From Asterias rubens (lineage: Eukaryota > Echinodermata > Asteroidea > Forcipulatida > Asteriidae): DNA of 64,000 nucleotides. This document shows positions 1 to 11,200 of the stretch, piece after piece. Both the position numbers and the translations under genes were made by a program. Under the pieces are notes generated by a model. That model was not told the DNA's origin. It ran no database searches and worked only from the letters and a program-made list of their open reading frames with translations. Within the stretch, counting starts at the first letter, position 1. The number at the start of each line of letters is the position of its first letter. Where the stretch lies: the NCBI RefSeq assembly GCF_902459465.1, contig NC_047062.1:3288501-3352500 (forward strand), given 5' to 3'.

Positions 1-2332
1 TTCTAGTCTCTTTTCATTTTGATTCTAGTCTCTTCTCATTTTGATTCTAGTCTCTTCTCATTTTGATTCTAGTCTCTTCTCATTTTGATTCTAGTCTCTT
101 CTCATTTTGATTCTGTCTCTTCTCATTTTGATTCTAGTCTCTTCTCATTTTGATTCTAGTCTCTTCTCATTTTGATTCTGTCTCTTCTCATTTTAATTCT
201 AGTCTCTTCTCATTTTGATTCTAGTCTCTTCTCATTTTGATTCTAGTCTCTTCTCATTTTGATTCTAGTCTCTTCTCATTGTGATTCTAGTCTCTTCTCA
301 TTTTAATTCTAGTCTCTTCTCATTTTGATTCTAGTCTCTTCTCATTTTGATTCTAGTCTCTTCTCATTTTGATTCTAGTCTCTTCTCATTTTGATTCTAG
401 TCTCTTCTCATTTTGATTCTAGTCTCTTCTCATTTTGATTCTAGTCGCTTCTCATTTTGATTCTAGTCTCTTCTCATTTTGATTCTAGCCTCTTCTCATT
501 TTGATTCTAGTCTCTTCTCATTTTGATTCTAGTCTCTTCTCATTTTGATTCTAGTCTCTTCTCATTTTGATTCTAGTCTCTTCTCATTTTGATTCTAGTC
601 TCTTCTCATTTTGATTCTAGTCTCTTCTCATTTTGATTCTAGTCATTTCTCATTTTGATTCTAGCCTCTTCTCATTTTGATTCTAGTCTCTTCTCATTTT
701 GATTCTGTCTCTTTTCATTTTGATTCTAGTCTCTTCTCATTTTGATTCTGTCTCTTTTCATTTTGATTCTAGTCTCTTCTCATTTTGATTCTAGTCTCTT
801 CTCATTTTGATTCTAGTCTCTTCTCATTTTGATTCTGTCTCTTCTCATTTTGATTCTAGTCTCTTCTCATTTTGATTCTGTCTCTTTTTATTTTGATTCT
901 AGTCTCTTCTCATTTTGATTCTGTCTCTTCTCATTTTGATTCTAGTCTCTTTTCATTTTGATTCTAGTCTCTTCTCATTTTGATTCTAGTCTCTTCTCAT
1001 TTTGATTCTGTCTCTTCTCATTTTGATTCTAGTCTCTTCTCATTTTGATTCTAGTCTCTTTTCATTTTGATTCTAGTCTCTTCTCATTTTGATTCTAGTC
1101 TCTTCTCATTTTGATTCTAGTCTCTTCTCATTTTGATTCTAGTCTCTTCTCATTTTGATTCTAGTCTCTTCTCATTTTGATTCTGTCTCTTCTCATTTTG
1201 ATTCTAGTCTCTTCTCATTTTGATTCTAGTCTCTTCTCATTTTGATTCTGTCTCTTCTCATTTTAATTCTAGTCTCTTCTCATTTTGATTCTAGTCTCTT
1301 CTCATTTTGATTCTAGTCTCTTCTCATTTTGATTCTAGTCTCTTCTCATTGTGATTCTAGTCTCTTCTCATTTTGATTCTAGCCTCTTCTCATTTTGATT
1401 CTAGTCTCTTCTCATTTTGATTCTGGTCTCTTCTCATTTTGATTCTAGTCTCTTCTCATTTTGATTCTGGTCTCTTCTCATTTTGATTCTAGTCTCTTCT
1501 CATTTTGATTCTAGTCTCTTCTCATTTTGATTCTAGCCTCTTCTCATTTTGATTCTAGTCTCTTCTCATTTTGATTCTAGTCTCTTCTCATTTTGATTCT
1601 AGTCTCTTCTCATTTTGATTCTGGTCTCTTCTCATTTTGATTCTAGTCTCTTCTCATTTTGATTCTAGTCTCTTCTCATTTTGATTCTAGTCTCTTCTCA
1701 TTTTGATTCTAGTCTCTTCTCATTTTGATTCTAGTCTCTTCTCATTTTGATTCTAGTCTCTTCTCATTTTGATTCTAGTCTCTTCTCATTTTGATTCTAG
1801 TCTCTTCTCATTTTGATTCTAGTCTCTTCTCATTTTGATTCTAGTCTCTTCTCATTTTGATTCTAGTCTCTTCTCATTTTGATTCTAGTCTCTTCTCATT
1901 TTGATTCTAGTCTCTTCTCATTTTGATTCTAGTCTCTTCTCATTTTGATTCTAGTCTCTTCTCATTTTGATTCTAGTCGCTTCTCATTTTGATTCTAGCC
2001 TCTTCTCATTTTGATTCTAGTCTCTTCTCATTTTGATTCTAGTCTCTTCTCATTTTGATTCTAGTCTCTTCTCATTTTGATTCTAGTCTCTTCTCATTTT
2101 GATTCTAGTCTCTTCTCATTTTGATTCTAGTCTCTTCTCATTTTGATTCTAGTCTCTTCTCATTTTGATTCTAGTCTCTTCTCATTTTGATTCTAGTCTC
2201 TTCTCATTTTGATTCTAGTCTCTTCTCATTTTGATTCTAGTCTCTTCTCATTTTGATTCTAGTCTCTTCTCATTTTGATTCTAGTCTCTTCTCATTTTGA
2301 TTCTAGTCTCTTTTCATTTTGATTCTGGTCTT
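1..2332. repeat. 22-bp satellite array
   Basis: About 106 head-to-tail copies of a 22-bp unit (TTCTAGTCTCTTCTCATTTTGA split here as TTCTAGTCTCT + TCTCATTTTGA), with 21-bp variants that lack one A. Rare variants (AGTCGC, AGCC, TTGTGA, TTTAATT) recur in the same order 1070 bp apart, for example 111-283 and 1181-1353, so long blocks have been duplicated as well as single units. The plus strand is pyrimidine-rich. The array begins at or before the window edge and ends in unique sequence near 2333. It lies downstream of the last visible XRCC3 exon, so it is probably inside an XRCC3 intron. Confidence 0.97.
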
Positions 2333-2426
2333 GTAAATAAAATCCCTGTCCAGTAAAGATTCTGATTTTAAAGTCCTGCCGACTTGTGGATTTTCCCCTC
2401 AAATTTTAGCCCCGATTGATCCGTAC

Positions 2427-2639
2427 CTGATTGACACAAACCACTGGGATACCGTAGACCCTGCCTAGATGATGAAGCTTAGCACCCAGGGTCTGTAGGT
2501 GTTTGGCTCTCTTCACAGCCTCCCCAGAGCTGAACTCGCAGCGGAAGAGGGCAGCTAGGGAGTCCAGAATGATCAGCTTGACCTGGCTCTGTTGCAGCAG
2601 CAGAGGGATGCGATACTTGATGCAGTGGCTCAACTGATC
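2427..2639 (-). CDS. XRCC3: XRCC3 coding exon 5 (Walker B), last visible
   Basis: The acceptor GGCCTACAG precedes 2639 and the donor GTACGG follows 2427. It encodes DQLSHCIKYRIPLLL, the Walker B segment LIILDSLAALFRCEF and ends at VVCVNQ. It has 213 nt and ends in phase 0; the next exon is not found before the satellite. Confidence 0.92.
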
Positions 2640-5600
2640 CTGTAGGCCAAAAGAAATCAACTCGATTAAATAATTTTGGTTTCACCCTTACACCAATGTG
2701 TGTAAGAACTTTATAATCGGAACTTTCCGAGTGCTATGAACAAAATCACTAGGATATTACTCCGGTCGGATTCAAACCCATTACCTTTGCAATTACCTAG
2801 AGCAGTGTCAGCTGTGAAAAGAGAGAAACTGTGGATAAGGCACATTCAGACCATTCAACCCCACAGTCCAAGAACAACCAAGAAGCAAATGACTTACAAC
2901 TTTTTGTCTTGGCCTTTCTCCTTTTCCCACAGACATCCCCTCATTCACTAATTAATAACTTGTTCTCCCTCTTTCCACCTTTGATTTTGTCTTTTGTGTT
3001 TGCAACCTCTCGTGGTAAAACCAGCCCCTTCCCCTTACCACCCTTTTGTCTCTTTCCTTATTTCTATCCCTTGATTTGTCTGTGTGCTTTCTGTCTCTCT
3101 CTATCTCTTTAATTTCAAGCCTATAGTATTAGACTTCAAGAAAGACTCTGCTAGGGTCAATGATCATTAAATATCTATTGCCTTTCTTTTAACTTCTTTC
3201 TACTTGACTGAGGAACACACCAGTATACTCGTTGTGTTATCATTTAGCCTTTGAGAAAGACTAGGATTGAAATGTAAGGCTATTATTTTTGGTAAATATC
3301 ATACATAAGTATCGTGAGTGACCTGCCAGTACTCACCCTTTCTGATACATGCTCGATGAAGATGTTGTCTCCTAATCTAAGATGTTTAGATTCAGTTGCA
3401 TCAAGTCTTCCCTGGAATGTCTGAATGAGCTGATGAAGCCTCTTACTCGGGAAGACGTCCTCTGTGCAAACGTAGACTGCTCCTGTAAGGAAATTTTAAA
3501 AAGTTAGAATATGTGAACCCTCAAAATACAAGCATGACATTGTTCCTAGGGGAAAAAAAGTAGGAAAGTTTGATTGAGTACAAGGGCTGACTTACATCTA
3601 GAAATGGTCTAGGCTTTAGCAGACATTTCAGTTTATTAAATCACATTGTTTTCCCAGGTTTTTCTAAGGGCAAAACAAGTCGAAATTCAGACTAAGTTAG
3701 GAAGAATATTATAAGTGAAAAAAAAAGGAAATCTATAGGTGTTTTTCTTATAAAACAAAATGATTTTGTGTTGACAAAGAAAAGTTGACTAGAGCAGATT
3801 AACGTGCCGGCTCTCTCTCAACTAAGCTATCTAGCCCTAGTGTTGGTGGTCTCCCTATTTTATCAAATCTTTGTTCGAGGGTACCAGTCAGAACTAATAC
3901 AATCTGTAACTGCCGTTTAGCCAGGGATCACACCAGAGGTTTAAGATACAACCCGGGATGCCCCAAAAATTGAATAACGCTTCTCAGATTGTGTATTCCT
4001 TTCTTAGAAATTATCATTCAGCGTTGATATATTTGCTCCAGATTTTCAACCAATTTTCAAAAACGCCACCACCTTTTGAAATTAAATTTTCACATCTTCA
4101 GTTATATAGGATTAAAACAATCCAAACAGTTCCAAAAACCAAAGCCACATTTTGCCTTAAATACTGTTCATGGTTTTCACTTACCTCCACCCAGTCCTCC
4201 ATTCTCAACAGAGCGCTGTACACTCAGGCAAAGCTGCATGCAAAGTTGTGTCTTGCCAGCTGCGCTCTCGCCGGCAATCTCAGTGATGCCTCTCGTTAGG
4301 ATGCCTCCATTAAGGAACTCATCCAGCACGCCACAGCCGGTGCTCACCGTGGCTACCTGCAGTGACTTGTCACATGTTCCTTGGTAAACTTCAAGGGCTG
4401 TAACACAAGTAAAAAAACACACAAATGCAATATCTTATGGTTTGATAGTAATAATAACAGGCCTTGAACTTCGCTCTTGAACAGGCAGAGCAATTTTCCT
4501 CTTGTAAGGGGCACTTTCATGAGGAGCAATGTAAGTTTGTAATTGAACCTTGCAGAGGTTATTTAGCCTTTGCATTTTTACTATTGGTCCTTTTGGCTGG
4601 TAACAAAATAAGATGACTGCAGGATTTCTATTCAGCTGTAGGGTTACTGGCTCAATGCTAAAATGTATGGTCTTTTGCCAGTGGTACAGTGGGTACTTCA
4701 AGCCCTGGTGTTACTGGCCCTTAGTAGAGATGATCGTAACCCTCCTCTACGCCCGTCGGGAGGATGGGGGGGGGTTACTGGCCCTTAGTTGAGATGATCG
4801 TAACCCTCCATCTACGCCCGTCAGGAGGATGGGGTTACTGGTCCTTAGTTGAGATGATCGTAACCCTCCATCTACGCCCGTCGGGAGGATGGGGGGGGGG
4901 GGGGGGGGGGGTTACTGGCCCTTAGTTGAGATGATCGTAACCCTCCATCTACGCCCGTCGGGAGGATGGGGGGGGGGGGTTTGGTTACGATCATTGCAAC
5001 TAACTGGCCCTGTGCTGAAGTTTCTGGACTCTGGGCAGTGGGTAAGTGGGTAAGTACCCACTCAAGCCCTGAGGTTACTGGCTCTTAGTTGAGATGATCG
5101 TAACCCTCTATCTACGAGCATCGGGAGGATTGGGGGGGGGGTTACGATCATTGCAACTAACTGGCCCTGTGCTGAGGTTTCTGGACTCTGGGCAGTGGGT
5201 AAGTGGGTAAGTACCCACTCAAGCCCTGAGGTTACTGGCTCTTAGTTGAGATGATCGTAACCCTCCATCTACGAGCATCGGGAGGATTGGAGGGGGGTTA
5301 CGATCATTGCAACTAACTGGCCCTGTGCTGAGGTTTCTGGCTAGTGGCCAGTGGTCCAGTGGGTACTTTGAGACCTGACTACTCCTCACAACAAACGTCC
5401 CCACAGTTCTTTTAAACCAGTTTCACTACAAAAAGGATTATACCTGTTGCAGAAGGATTCTTGTAGACTGCTCTTGAGACAGTCTGAAGCAATGTCTGGA
5501 TGTCATGAGCTGATAGTTTGGTGCGACGCCCAATATCGGCAGGTGACAGGTTAAGCACTGCAGCAAAGGATGCAAGCTTGGCTAAGAAAATTAAAGACAT

Positions 5601-7888
5601 TTAGAGTAATCAGTCATATGATTTATAACTCTTGATATGTAGTGTCCCAGATGGATAGGTTAGCCCTGAGATACCATGGAATATTGTTTAGTGTCTTGGT
5701 AAAAGTAAATGACAGTTTAGTTGCGATGATGGTAACCCTCCATTTACGGTCTGCGACCATCGGGAGGATCATGGAGGAAGGAAACAATTGGGAAGATGGA
5801 CAGTTACAATCGTCGCAACGAATGACAATTTCGACCCATTTTGTTGCTATTATGTCAGGACATCTTTGTAAATAGATTTAATTTCAACATAAAATTGTGC
5901 CACAAGCATGTCAAGCTATACAATACAACCTCTAACCAATCACATAAACTTTTAAAAATTGCCTTGCGACTAGCTTTTTACTATGGCACATAAAAAGTCA
6001 TAATAATAAAATTTATAAGTTTTACTCTACGTCTACAGACCATGACAGATATGAACTTTAACTAATAGAATTTCTAAACTGGACAAATAAAAGTGTGTAT
6101 ACAAAAACTGACTATATAATATATTGAAAATCATAAGTCTGAATTTGTGTCAATCAGCAATAAAAAATACAACATATAAACAAAAAATAGGCTCACATGG
6201 TGTATACCATAAAATAACAAGCCTGTGAAAATTTTGGCTCAATTGGTCATCGAAGTTGCGAGAAAATGATGAAAGAAAAAACGCCCTTGTTGGACGAATT
6301 TGTGTGCTTTCAGATAAGAATAAAAGACTTGTAGCTAAAAGTCTTTCATTATTTTAGTGAGAAATAACCCCTTTCTCAAAAACTATGAGAATTCAGAGGG
6401 AACCGTTCCCACAATGTTTTATACTACCAACAGCTCTCAAATGCTCGTTACCAAGTCAGTTTTTATGTTAGTATTTGTTTTGAGTAATTACCAAAGGTGT
6501 ACCTTCCCGTTAATCATTTGGTTGGTTGGCATTTCTTTAAAGCCATTTCTTTAAACAGTGTTGTCCAAAGGCCCACACTTCATGTATCACAACTTATATA
6601 TAAAATAACAAACCTGTGAAAATTTAGGCTCAATCTACTCCTAGAACTATTTCGGTTTCGTCCGGCTATCGTTGTTACGGGAGACGATAGCCGGACAAAA
6701 CCGAAAACGTTCTAGGAGTAAGGCTCAATAGGTCATCGGAGTCAGAAGAAAAGAACGGGAACACCCACCCTTGTTTCCGCACGTTTCGCCGTGTCATGAC
6801 ATGTGTTTAAAATAAATCCGTAATTCTCGACAATGAGAATTGATAATTGTTTTAATGTTTTCTCAAAAAGTAAAGCATTTCATGGAACAATATTTCAAGA
6901 GAAGTCTTTCACCATGACCTTCTGTAAACCCTGTAACAAGTTATTTGTAAATCTGTGAACTTTTATTTTTTTTCTGTTCCGAAAGTGTATAATGGCTTTA
7001 ATATCGGTTATACTTTTTATATGGACGACAGCCAAGCAAGAAGCAAACTATGGCACCTTAGAGGGATCTGTTTCTCACAATGTTTTATACCATCAACCTC
7101 TCCCCATTACTCGTCACCAAGAAAGGTTCTATGTTAATAATTATTTTGAGTAATGACAAATACTAATAGTGTCCACTGGCCACTGCCTTTATTAATTAAA
7201 GGAACACGTTGCCTTGGATCGGACAAGTTGGTCTTTGAAAAGCATTTGAAATCGTTTGTTATGGAATGCATATGGTTAGAAAGAGTTTTAAAAGTAGAAT
7301 ATAATGTTCCACACAAGTATCACTCAAAATTGCACGGTTTTCATTTTACATCGCGAACTAACACGGTCAAAGTTTTGACTCCCAAAGTTTTGACTCCCAT
7401 AAATGGCCGACCGTGTTTGTCGACGAGATAAAACGAAAACCACGCAATTTCGAGGCATATTTGTGTAGATCATTGTATTCTACTTTTACATCTTTCTAAC
7501 CATATCGATTTTATAACAAACGGTTACAGGGCGCTTTAAAAGACCAACTCGACCGATCCAAGGCAACGTATTCTTTAGTATCTGTATCTGTATCTGTTAG
7601 CGGACCCTGTTAGCTACTGTGCAAACTCCAATAGACTGGATATCTCGCACAGGGCGCAGTCACGGTGCAAAGCAGCTTAGTAATCTGAAAGGGCCCCCCG
7701 TGTGATTTGAAGAAGATTGCTATTTTGGGTTCTAGACTTTAAGATTTCTATAGTTGGTGACTCCCTGATGTTAGATGGTAGTAAGACACACAGTATGGAT
7801 TTTTTTTATTTTATAATAACAACCACAGCAATAACAAACCTCTCCTAACAGCTGATATTATTTTAGGATTTAACTCCAGGTCGTCCAT
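2427..7888 (-). CDS. XRCC3: XRCC3, RAD51-paralogue DNA repair protein (3' end outside window)
   Basis: XRCC3 pairs with RAD51C (CX3 complex) and acts in homologous recombination repair in the nucleus. Five coding exons can be joined: 7888-7840, 5581-5444, 4397-4185, 3482-3337 and 2639-2427, all with GT-AG borders and matching phases (1,1,1,0,0), giving 253 codons. The start MDDLELNPKIISAV matches the family N-terminus. The Walker A motif GESAAGKT is in exon 3, and the Walker B region LIILDSLAALFRCEF is in exon 5. The visible part ends at PVVCVNQ, where roughly a third of the human protein is still to come; the last exon or exons must lie beyond the 22-bp satellite. It is head-to-head with RAB3GAP2 across 298 bp. 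The family call is from recognised motifs, not from a search. Confidence 0.93.
2640..4184. other. XRCC3 introns 3 and 4
   Basis: These are intron sequences between exons 3, 4 and 5. At 3790-3960 there is a diverged SINE-like segment whose core (AGCTATCTAGCCCTA near 3825) recurs near 17770 and 57065. Nothing coding was seen in the rest. Confidence 0.6.
3337..3482 (-). CDS. XRCC3: XRCC3 coding exon 4
   Basis: The acceptor CCTTACAG precedes 3482 and the donor GTGAGT follows 3337. It encodes AVYVCTEDVFPSKRLHQLI through NIFIEHVSER, closely matching the vertebrate segment around the conserved TEDxFP motif. It has 146 nt and ends in phase 0. Confidence 0.92.
4185..4397 (-). CDS. XRCC3: XRCC3 coding exon 3 (Walker A)
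   Basis: The acceptor TGTTACAG precedes 4397 and the donor GTAAGT follows 4185. It carries the ATP-binding loop GESAAGKT preceded by GCGVLDEFLNGGI. It has 213 nt, phase 1 at both ends. Confidence 0.92.
4705..5385. repeat. Minisatellite built from a small hairpin transposon
   Basis: It lies inside XRCC3 intron 2. Four units of about 60-77 bp start with GTTACTGG near 4710, 4774, 4834 and 4911, followed by two longer units of about 150 bp. Each long unit holds TTAGTTGAGATGATCGTAAC facing GTTACGATCATTGCAACTAA, so the unit is a short inverted-repeat element. Each unit carries a poly-G run of variable length (up to about 19). Confidence 0.85.
5444..5581 (-). CDS. XRCC3: XRCC3 coding exon 2
   Basis: The acceptor TTTTCTTAG precedes 5581 and the donor GTATAA follows 5444. 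The exon encodes the helical N-terminal segment (KLASFAAVLNLSPADIGRR and onward to NPSAT). It has 138 nt, phase 1 at both ends. Confidence 0.88.
5713..5823. mobile_element. Small palindromic element related to the 4705-5385 units
   Basis: The left end AGTTGCGATGATGGTAACC and right end AGTTACAATCGTCGCAACG are inverted relatives. The interior carries CCATTTACGGTCTGC and GACCATCGGGAGGATC, recalling the minisatellite. It is about 110 bp and non-coding. Confidence 0.65.
6220..6515. mobile_element. MITE family P copy (diverged)
   Basis: It resembles the elements at 14916-15218, 17864-18234 and 57573-57963: a CCTGTGAAAATTTTGGCTCA region, ACAATGTTTTATACTACCA and an end TTGAGTAATTACCAAAGGTG. The other end is eroded. 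It lies in XRCC3 intron 1. Confidence 0.65.
6541..7012. mobile_element. MITE family Q copy, split by a hairpin insertion
   Basis: Its ends resemble AAAGCCATT ... AATGGCTTTAA. The interior matches the copy at 14018-14350 through CCACACTTCATGTATCACAA, GTGTCATGACATGTGTTTAA and AAGTAAAGCATTTCATGGA. An 85-bp hairpin at 6636-6720 interrupts it. Confidence 0.75.
6636..6720. mobile_element. 85-bp hairpin insertion with 9-bp target duplication
   Basis: The arms TACTCCTAGAAC and GTTCTAGGAGTA continue inward through GTCCGGCTATCG and CGATAGCCGGAC, so almost the entire insert folds back. The flanks AGGCTCAAT (6626-6634 and 6721-6729) are a direct duplication. The uninterrupted relative near 14116 reads AGGCTCAATCGGTCATCGG, which serves as the empty site. 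Confidence 0.85.
7197..7572. mobile_element. Palindromic MITE with about 45-bp terminal inverted repeats
   Basis: The left arm begins AACACGTTGCCTTGGATCGG and continues AAGTTGGTCTTTGAAAAGC. The right arm is its complement, ending GATCCAAGGCAACGT. Inner arms (AAAGTAGAATATAATG and the matching CATTGTATTCTAC) extend the palindrome. It is non-coding, in XRCC3 intron 1. Confidence 0.75.
7840..7888 (-). CDS. XRCC3: XRCC3 coding exon 1
   Basis: The ATG at 7888-7886 is followed by 16 codons (MDDLELNPKIISAVRR) and one base of a split codon. The donor GTTTGT follows at 7839. The joined codon gives Ala, leading into exon 2. This exon is too short to stand out as an open frame. Confidence 0.88.
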
Positions 7889-8186
7889 TCTCGTTCTACA
7901 TTGCTTCCCATGAAGTTGCCCACATTTTCAATCAATTCATGCACCGTGTGTCAAACGTCAAACCCTGTGTCCAAAACACTGTTGATTTTTACGTACATAC
8001 AAAACATTAAATTTCCCTCTCTGTTAAAGTGTGTTAGCGCCCTCTATCGCTTGCTTCATTTGTTAACAATTTTCGCAGCAGCAGAAACAGAAAAAGAAAA
8101 TGGCCGCCCCCATAGCAGCTGTCAGCAGACTTTGCAAATACAAGGCCGTGTAAGAAAGGAAAGAACAGGCAATTTTTCGCTGCATC
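7889..8186. promoter_or_regulatory. Putative divergent promoter of XRCC3 and RAB3GAP2
   Basis: Only 298 bp separate the two start codons, which face away from each other, so both promoters and 5' untranslated regions must fit here or overlap. No clear TATA box was seen. A short upstream open frame on the RAB3GAP2 side begins at 8100. Transcription start sites cannot be placed from sequence alone, and untranslated introns are possible. Confidence 0.6.
8100..8153 (+). CDS. Possible upstream ORF (17 codons) before RAB3GAP2
   Basis: An ATG at 8100 in strong context (A at -3, G at +4) encodes MAAPIAAVSRLCKYKAV and stops at 8151-8153, 33 bp before the RAB3GAP2 start. If transcribed it could dampen translation of the main frame. 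It could equally be chance, since it matches no known protein. Confidence 0.3.
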   Translation: MAAPIAAVSRLCKYKAV

Positions 8187-8292
8187 ATGTCGTGTGTGTT
8201 GACCAATATTGGGTGTTTTGAGGATAGTTTTGCGGTGCGGAAATTTCTCTTTCCCAATAACAAAGAAGCTAAAAAAGAAGATATTGGACTTG
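8187..8292 (+). CDS. RAB3GAP2: RAB3GAP2 coding exon 1
   Basis: It encodes [20 protein letters not shown] and [15 protein letters not shown], paralleling the family start (FxDxxAxRxFLFP). The donor GTAAGT is at 8293. It ends in phase 1. The ATG is the first in this frame with homology after it. Confidence 0.9.
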
Positions 8293-11200
8293 GTAAGTTT
8301 ACTTATTTTTCAAAAAGTGACGTTCACGTTGTGTTGTTGAAAATGACCATAGTTTTTGTGTATTTTTGAGTAGTAATGTAGTCCAGTTTGGACTCCTCCA
8401 GTCCATACTACAATGCCTCAGCTACCATAACATGTGACAGAAACATGCTGGAGGCTGGATACGTCAAGTTTGCCAGACATGACAAGACAAATTGAATCTT
8501 GACAATTGGCTCAACTCAACAAAACAAAATGAACTGATTTGGGTTGAACTTTGAGTTCAGGCCCATTTCATTGTGCAAAGGGCACTTCCATTGGAAATCG
8601 TTAAAGTCTGGGAACATGTTGAAGGAATACCGGGGCAGTGAAGGTCATGGCCTCCTTGCGGTCCTACTACTTGCCGTAAACTTGCCGACTTGCCGTCAAC
8701 TCGCCGTCAACTCATTTTCGTGCCGTCAACTCATTAAATTTACATGAAAAATCTATAAAAAGGGGGCACGGAAGTGTTAAGTCTGGGCTATACTACATAT
8801 TTCTCATGGTTTTTGGTAAAAATTCATTCACAAAAACGACTTTGTGTTGATAAAAAAAAAGTACCAATCATTGACATCTTGGGCTAAGACTAATCATTGT
8901 GAAAAAGCAAGATGGCGGCCGACAGTTTTTCGGCTTCAAGAAATGCTCTTTGAGCTGATACTTTACATTTCTATGCTTCTTTTGTGGATTTTAAATGTAT
9001 ACTGGAGGAGTTGACGGCGAGTTGACGGCGCAAGTGAGTTGACGGCGAGTTGACAGCAAGTAGTAGGACCCCCTCCTTGGCCTCTGTTTAGTTCCAGGCC
9101 TGAAATTTCAGAAATGTCAACAAAGTATGCTACACAGATTGATAGTGGTATTATTTTATATATTATGAAATACACACATACCAAAAACTGCAATGACATT
9201 CAAAGCTTTTTTTTGTAAAATGTTTCAACTATATATAACAATATTTATTTTTGTTCAGATGGTTGGGATGATGCTGACTGGGGATGGAACCAAGATGAAG
9301 AAGTAAGTATAAATAGATCCAAGGAAGCCGGATCAATACTAGCCACCCCCGCAAGCTTGAAGCTGGTGCGCGCAATCTTCAAGATGGGCCATGTAAACTT
9401 CAAGCTTGTTGGAGTGAAATTTGCGTGGGCAATTTAATTCGGCTATCAAGTTTACGTGCTCAGCGGAGGCTTAAGTTTGCGCCAGGATTGAAGTGTGAAT
9501 ATCTCTTTTGAGAAACTTCAAAGCACTTGTGTTGGTTCTGAAAAAAAACCGGTGATTAGCCACTAAACGTTTTGGTCGGTATGCTGTGATCTTTTTAAGT
9601 TTGCGCCAGGATTGAAGTGTGAAAATCTCTTTTGAGAAACTTCAAAGCACTTGTGTTGGTTCTGAAAAGAACCGGTGATTAGCCACTAAACGTTTTGATC
9701 GGTATGCTGTGATCTTTTTCATGAGAATGCAGGACTATGTTGCTAGATGCTGCTTAAGTACTGCCTTGTAGGGTTTTGCTTATATTGGTTTTCATCTGGA
9801 GGGCAGTGATTAATTGACTCTACAATCAAAAAGTGAAATAAAAAGTGTGTATGTCGTGTGTGTATTTAAGTTAAAATACATTTTTAGACACGCAAAACCA
9901 AAATGCATTTCACTGGATATATTTTACATGTTACAATGAAACATTAATAATAAATTATTTCCCTCCAGCAAAATTGTAAACTTATCATTGTTTTGTCTCC
10001 AGGAGGAGGAGAGTAAAGAAGAAAAGAAAGATGAGCAGGAGAATTGGTTGCAAGAATGTCAAATGTCTTTGTCTCCAACAAATGACCTGATGGTTATGGC
10101 GTACGAGGAGAGGGTGGTATTCCTGCAACGTAAGTGCCTTTTCATTTTCATTAGGGCCTTATCAATATAGGGATGAGATTGTTCAGACTTTTGGTTGAAT
10201 TCAGACCTTTTATGTCGGCCTGGTGAAGAAAATCAGACAATATTTTTCCCACAAATAAAGAAATCCTGCTCATTGGTCTACTTTTCTAGTGCCTTGGATA
10301 CTGTTTCCAAAAGCTCCGTGGAATCTTTAACCCCAGGGGAATACCAAACAGCAGAAATGCCATCATTTCAACATACCTTTGAATTTGTGTCCAAGTTTCA
10401 GACTTTTTCGTTAATAATGACTCTCACCCCTGATCATGGGATACTACTAATAATAAAAATTATAAAGACTTATAATGCTCTCGTATCCACCCTGCTGGGT
10501 GTTCAAAGTGAAGTAAAACCAAAAACAAAACGAAAGAAAACGGACGCAACCTAAAGTAGTCCTTGAAAACCTGTGACATAATTACATTTTGAGAATGATT
10601 TGGATACTAAATGGTACTAGGGTTATAAATGCATATCTGCGAGGGTACAGGTTTGAAAATAGTTTTCTGAGCGCCACGGCAGCTTGGGACTGTATTCTCT
10701 CTAGGGAGTCCACAAAGATTATTGGAATCTTATTGACATTGATACCCTATTGTAAAATGGAGAACAAGTTATTACTTTTACTATTATTGTACTTTTTGTT
10801 GCTGATAAAATTTGGTTTGCCCATAACTTTGTCAGTAAAAAGCGGAAGGGACTAGTTTGTATGATGGTTCACCCTAGTCAGCAATTTTTTTCACCGTCCA
10901 TACTTCATATTGAATAGGAATGCTTATCATCTATAGGCCTTTATCATAGGACATACTAAACGATACTAGGGGTATAAATGGATACCTGTGAGGGTACAGG
11001 TTGATATTGTGTTTGTAATAGCCTTCTGAGTGTCATGGCAGCTTGGGGTCCAGAAAGATTACAGGAATCTTATTGACATTGATACGTTATTGCAAAAATG
11101 CACTAGGCCTATATAAGAACAAATTATTACTATTACTACTATTAATTTTGTTTTTTTACCCATATACACCGATGTGTGTTAGCACTGTATATAAGCTTGG

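Noticed and set aside
1-2332. CRISPR-like regular repeats
   Set aside because: There are no unique spacers; the units are contiguous, and the DNA is from an animal.
10195-10554. A 119-codon plus-strand frame in RAB3GAP2 intron 3
   Set aside because: No homology, and the composition is like the surrounding intron; RAB3GAP2 exons 3 and 4 join in phase without it.
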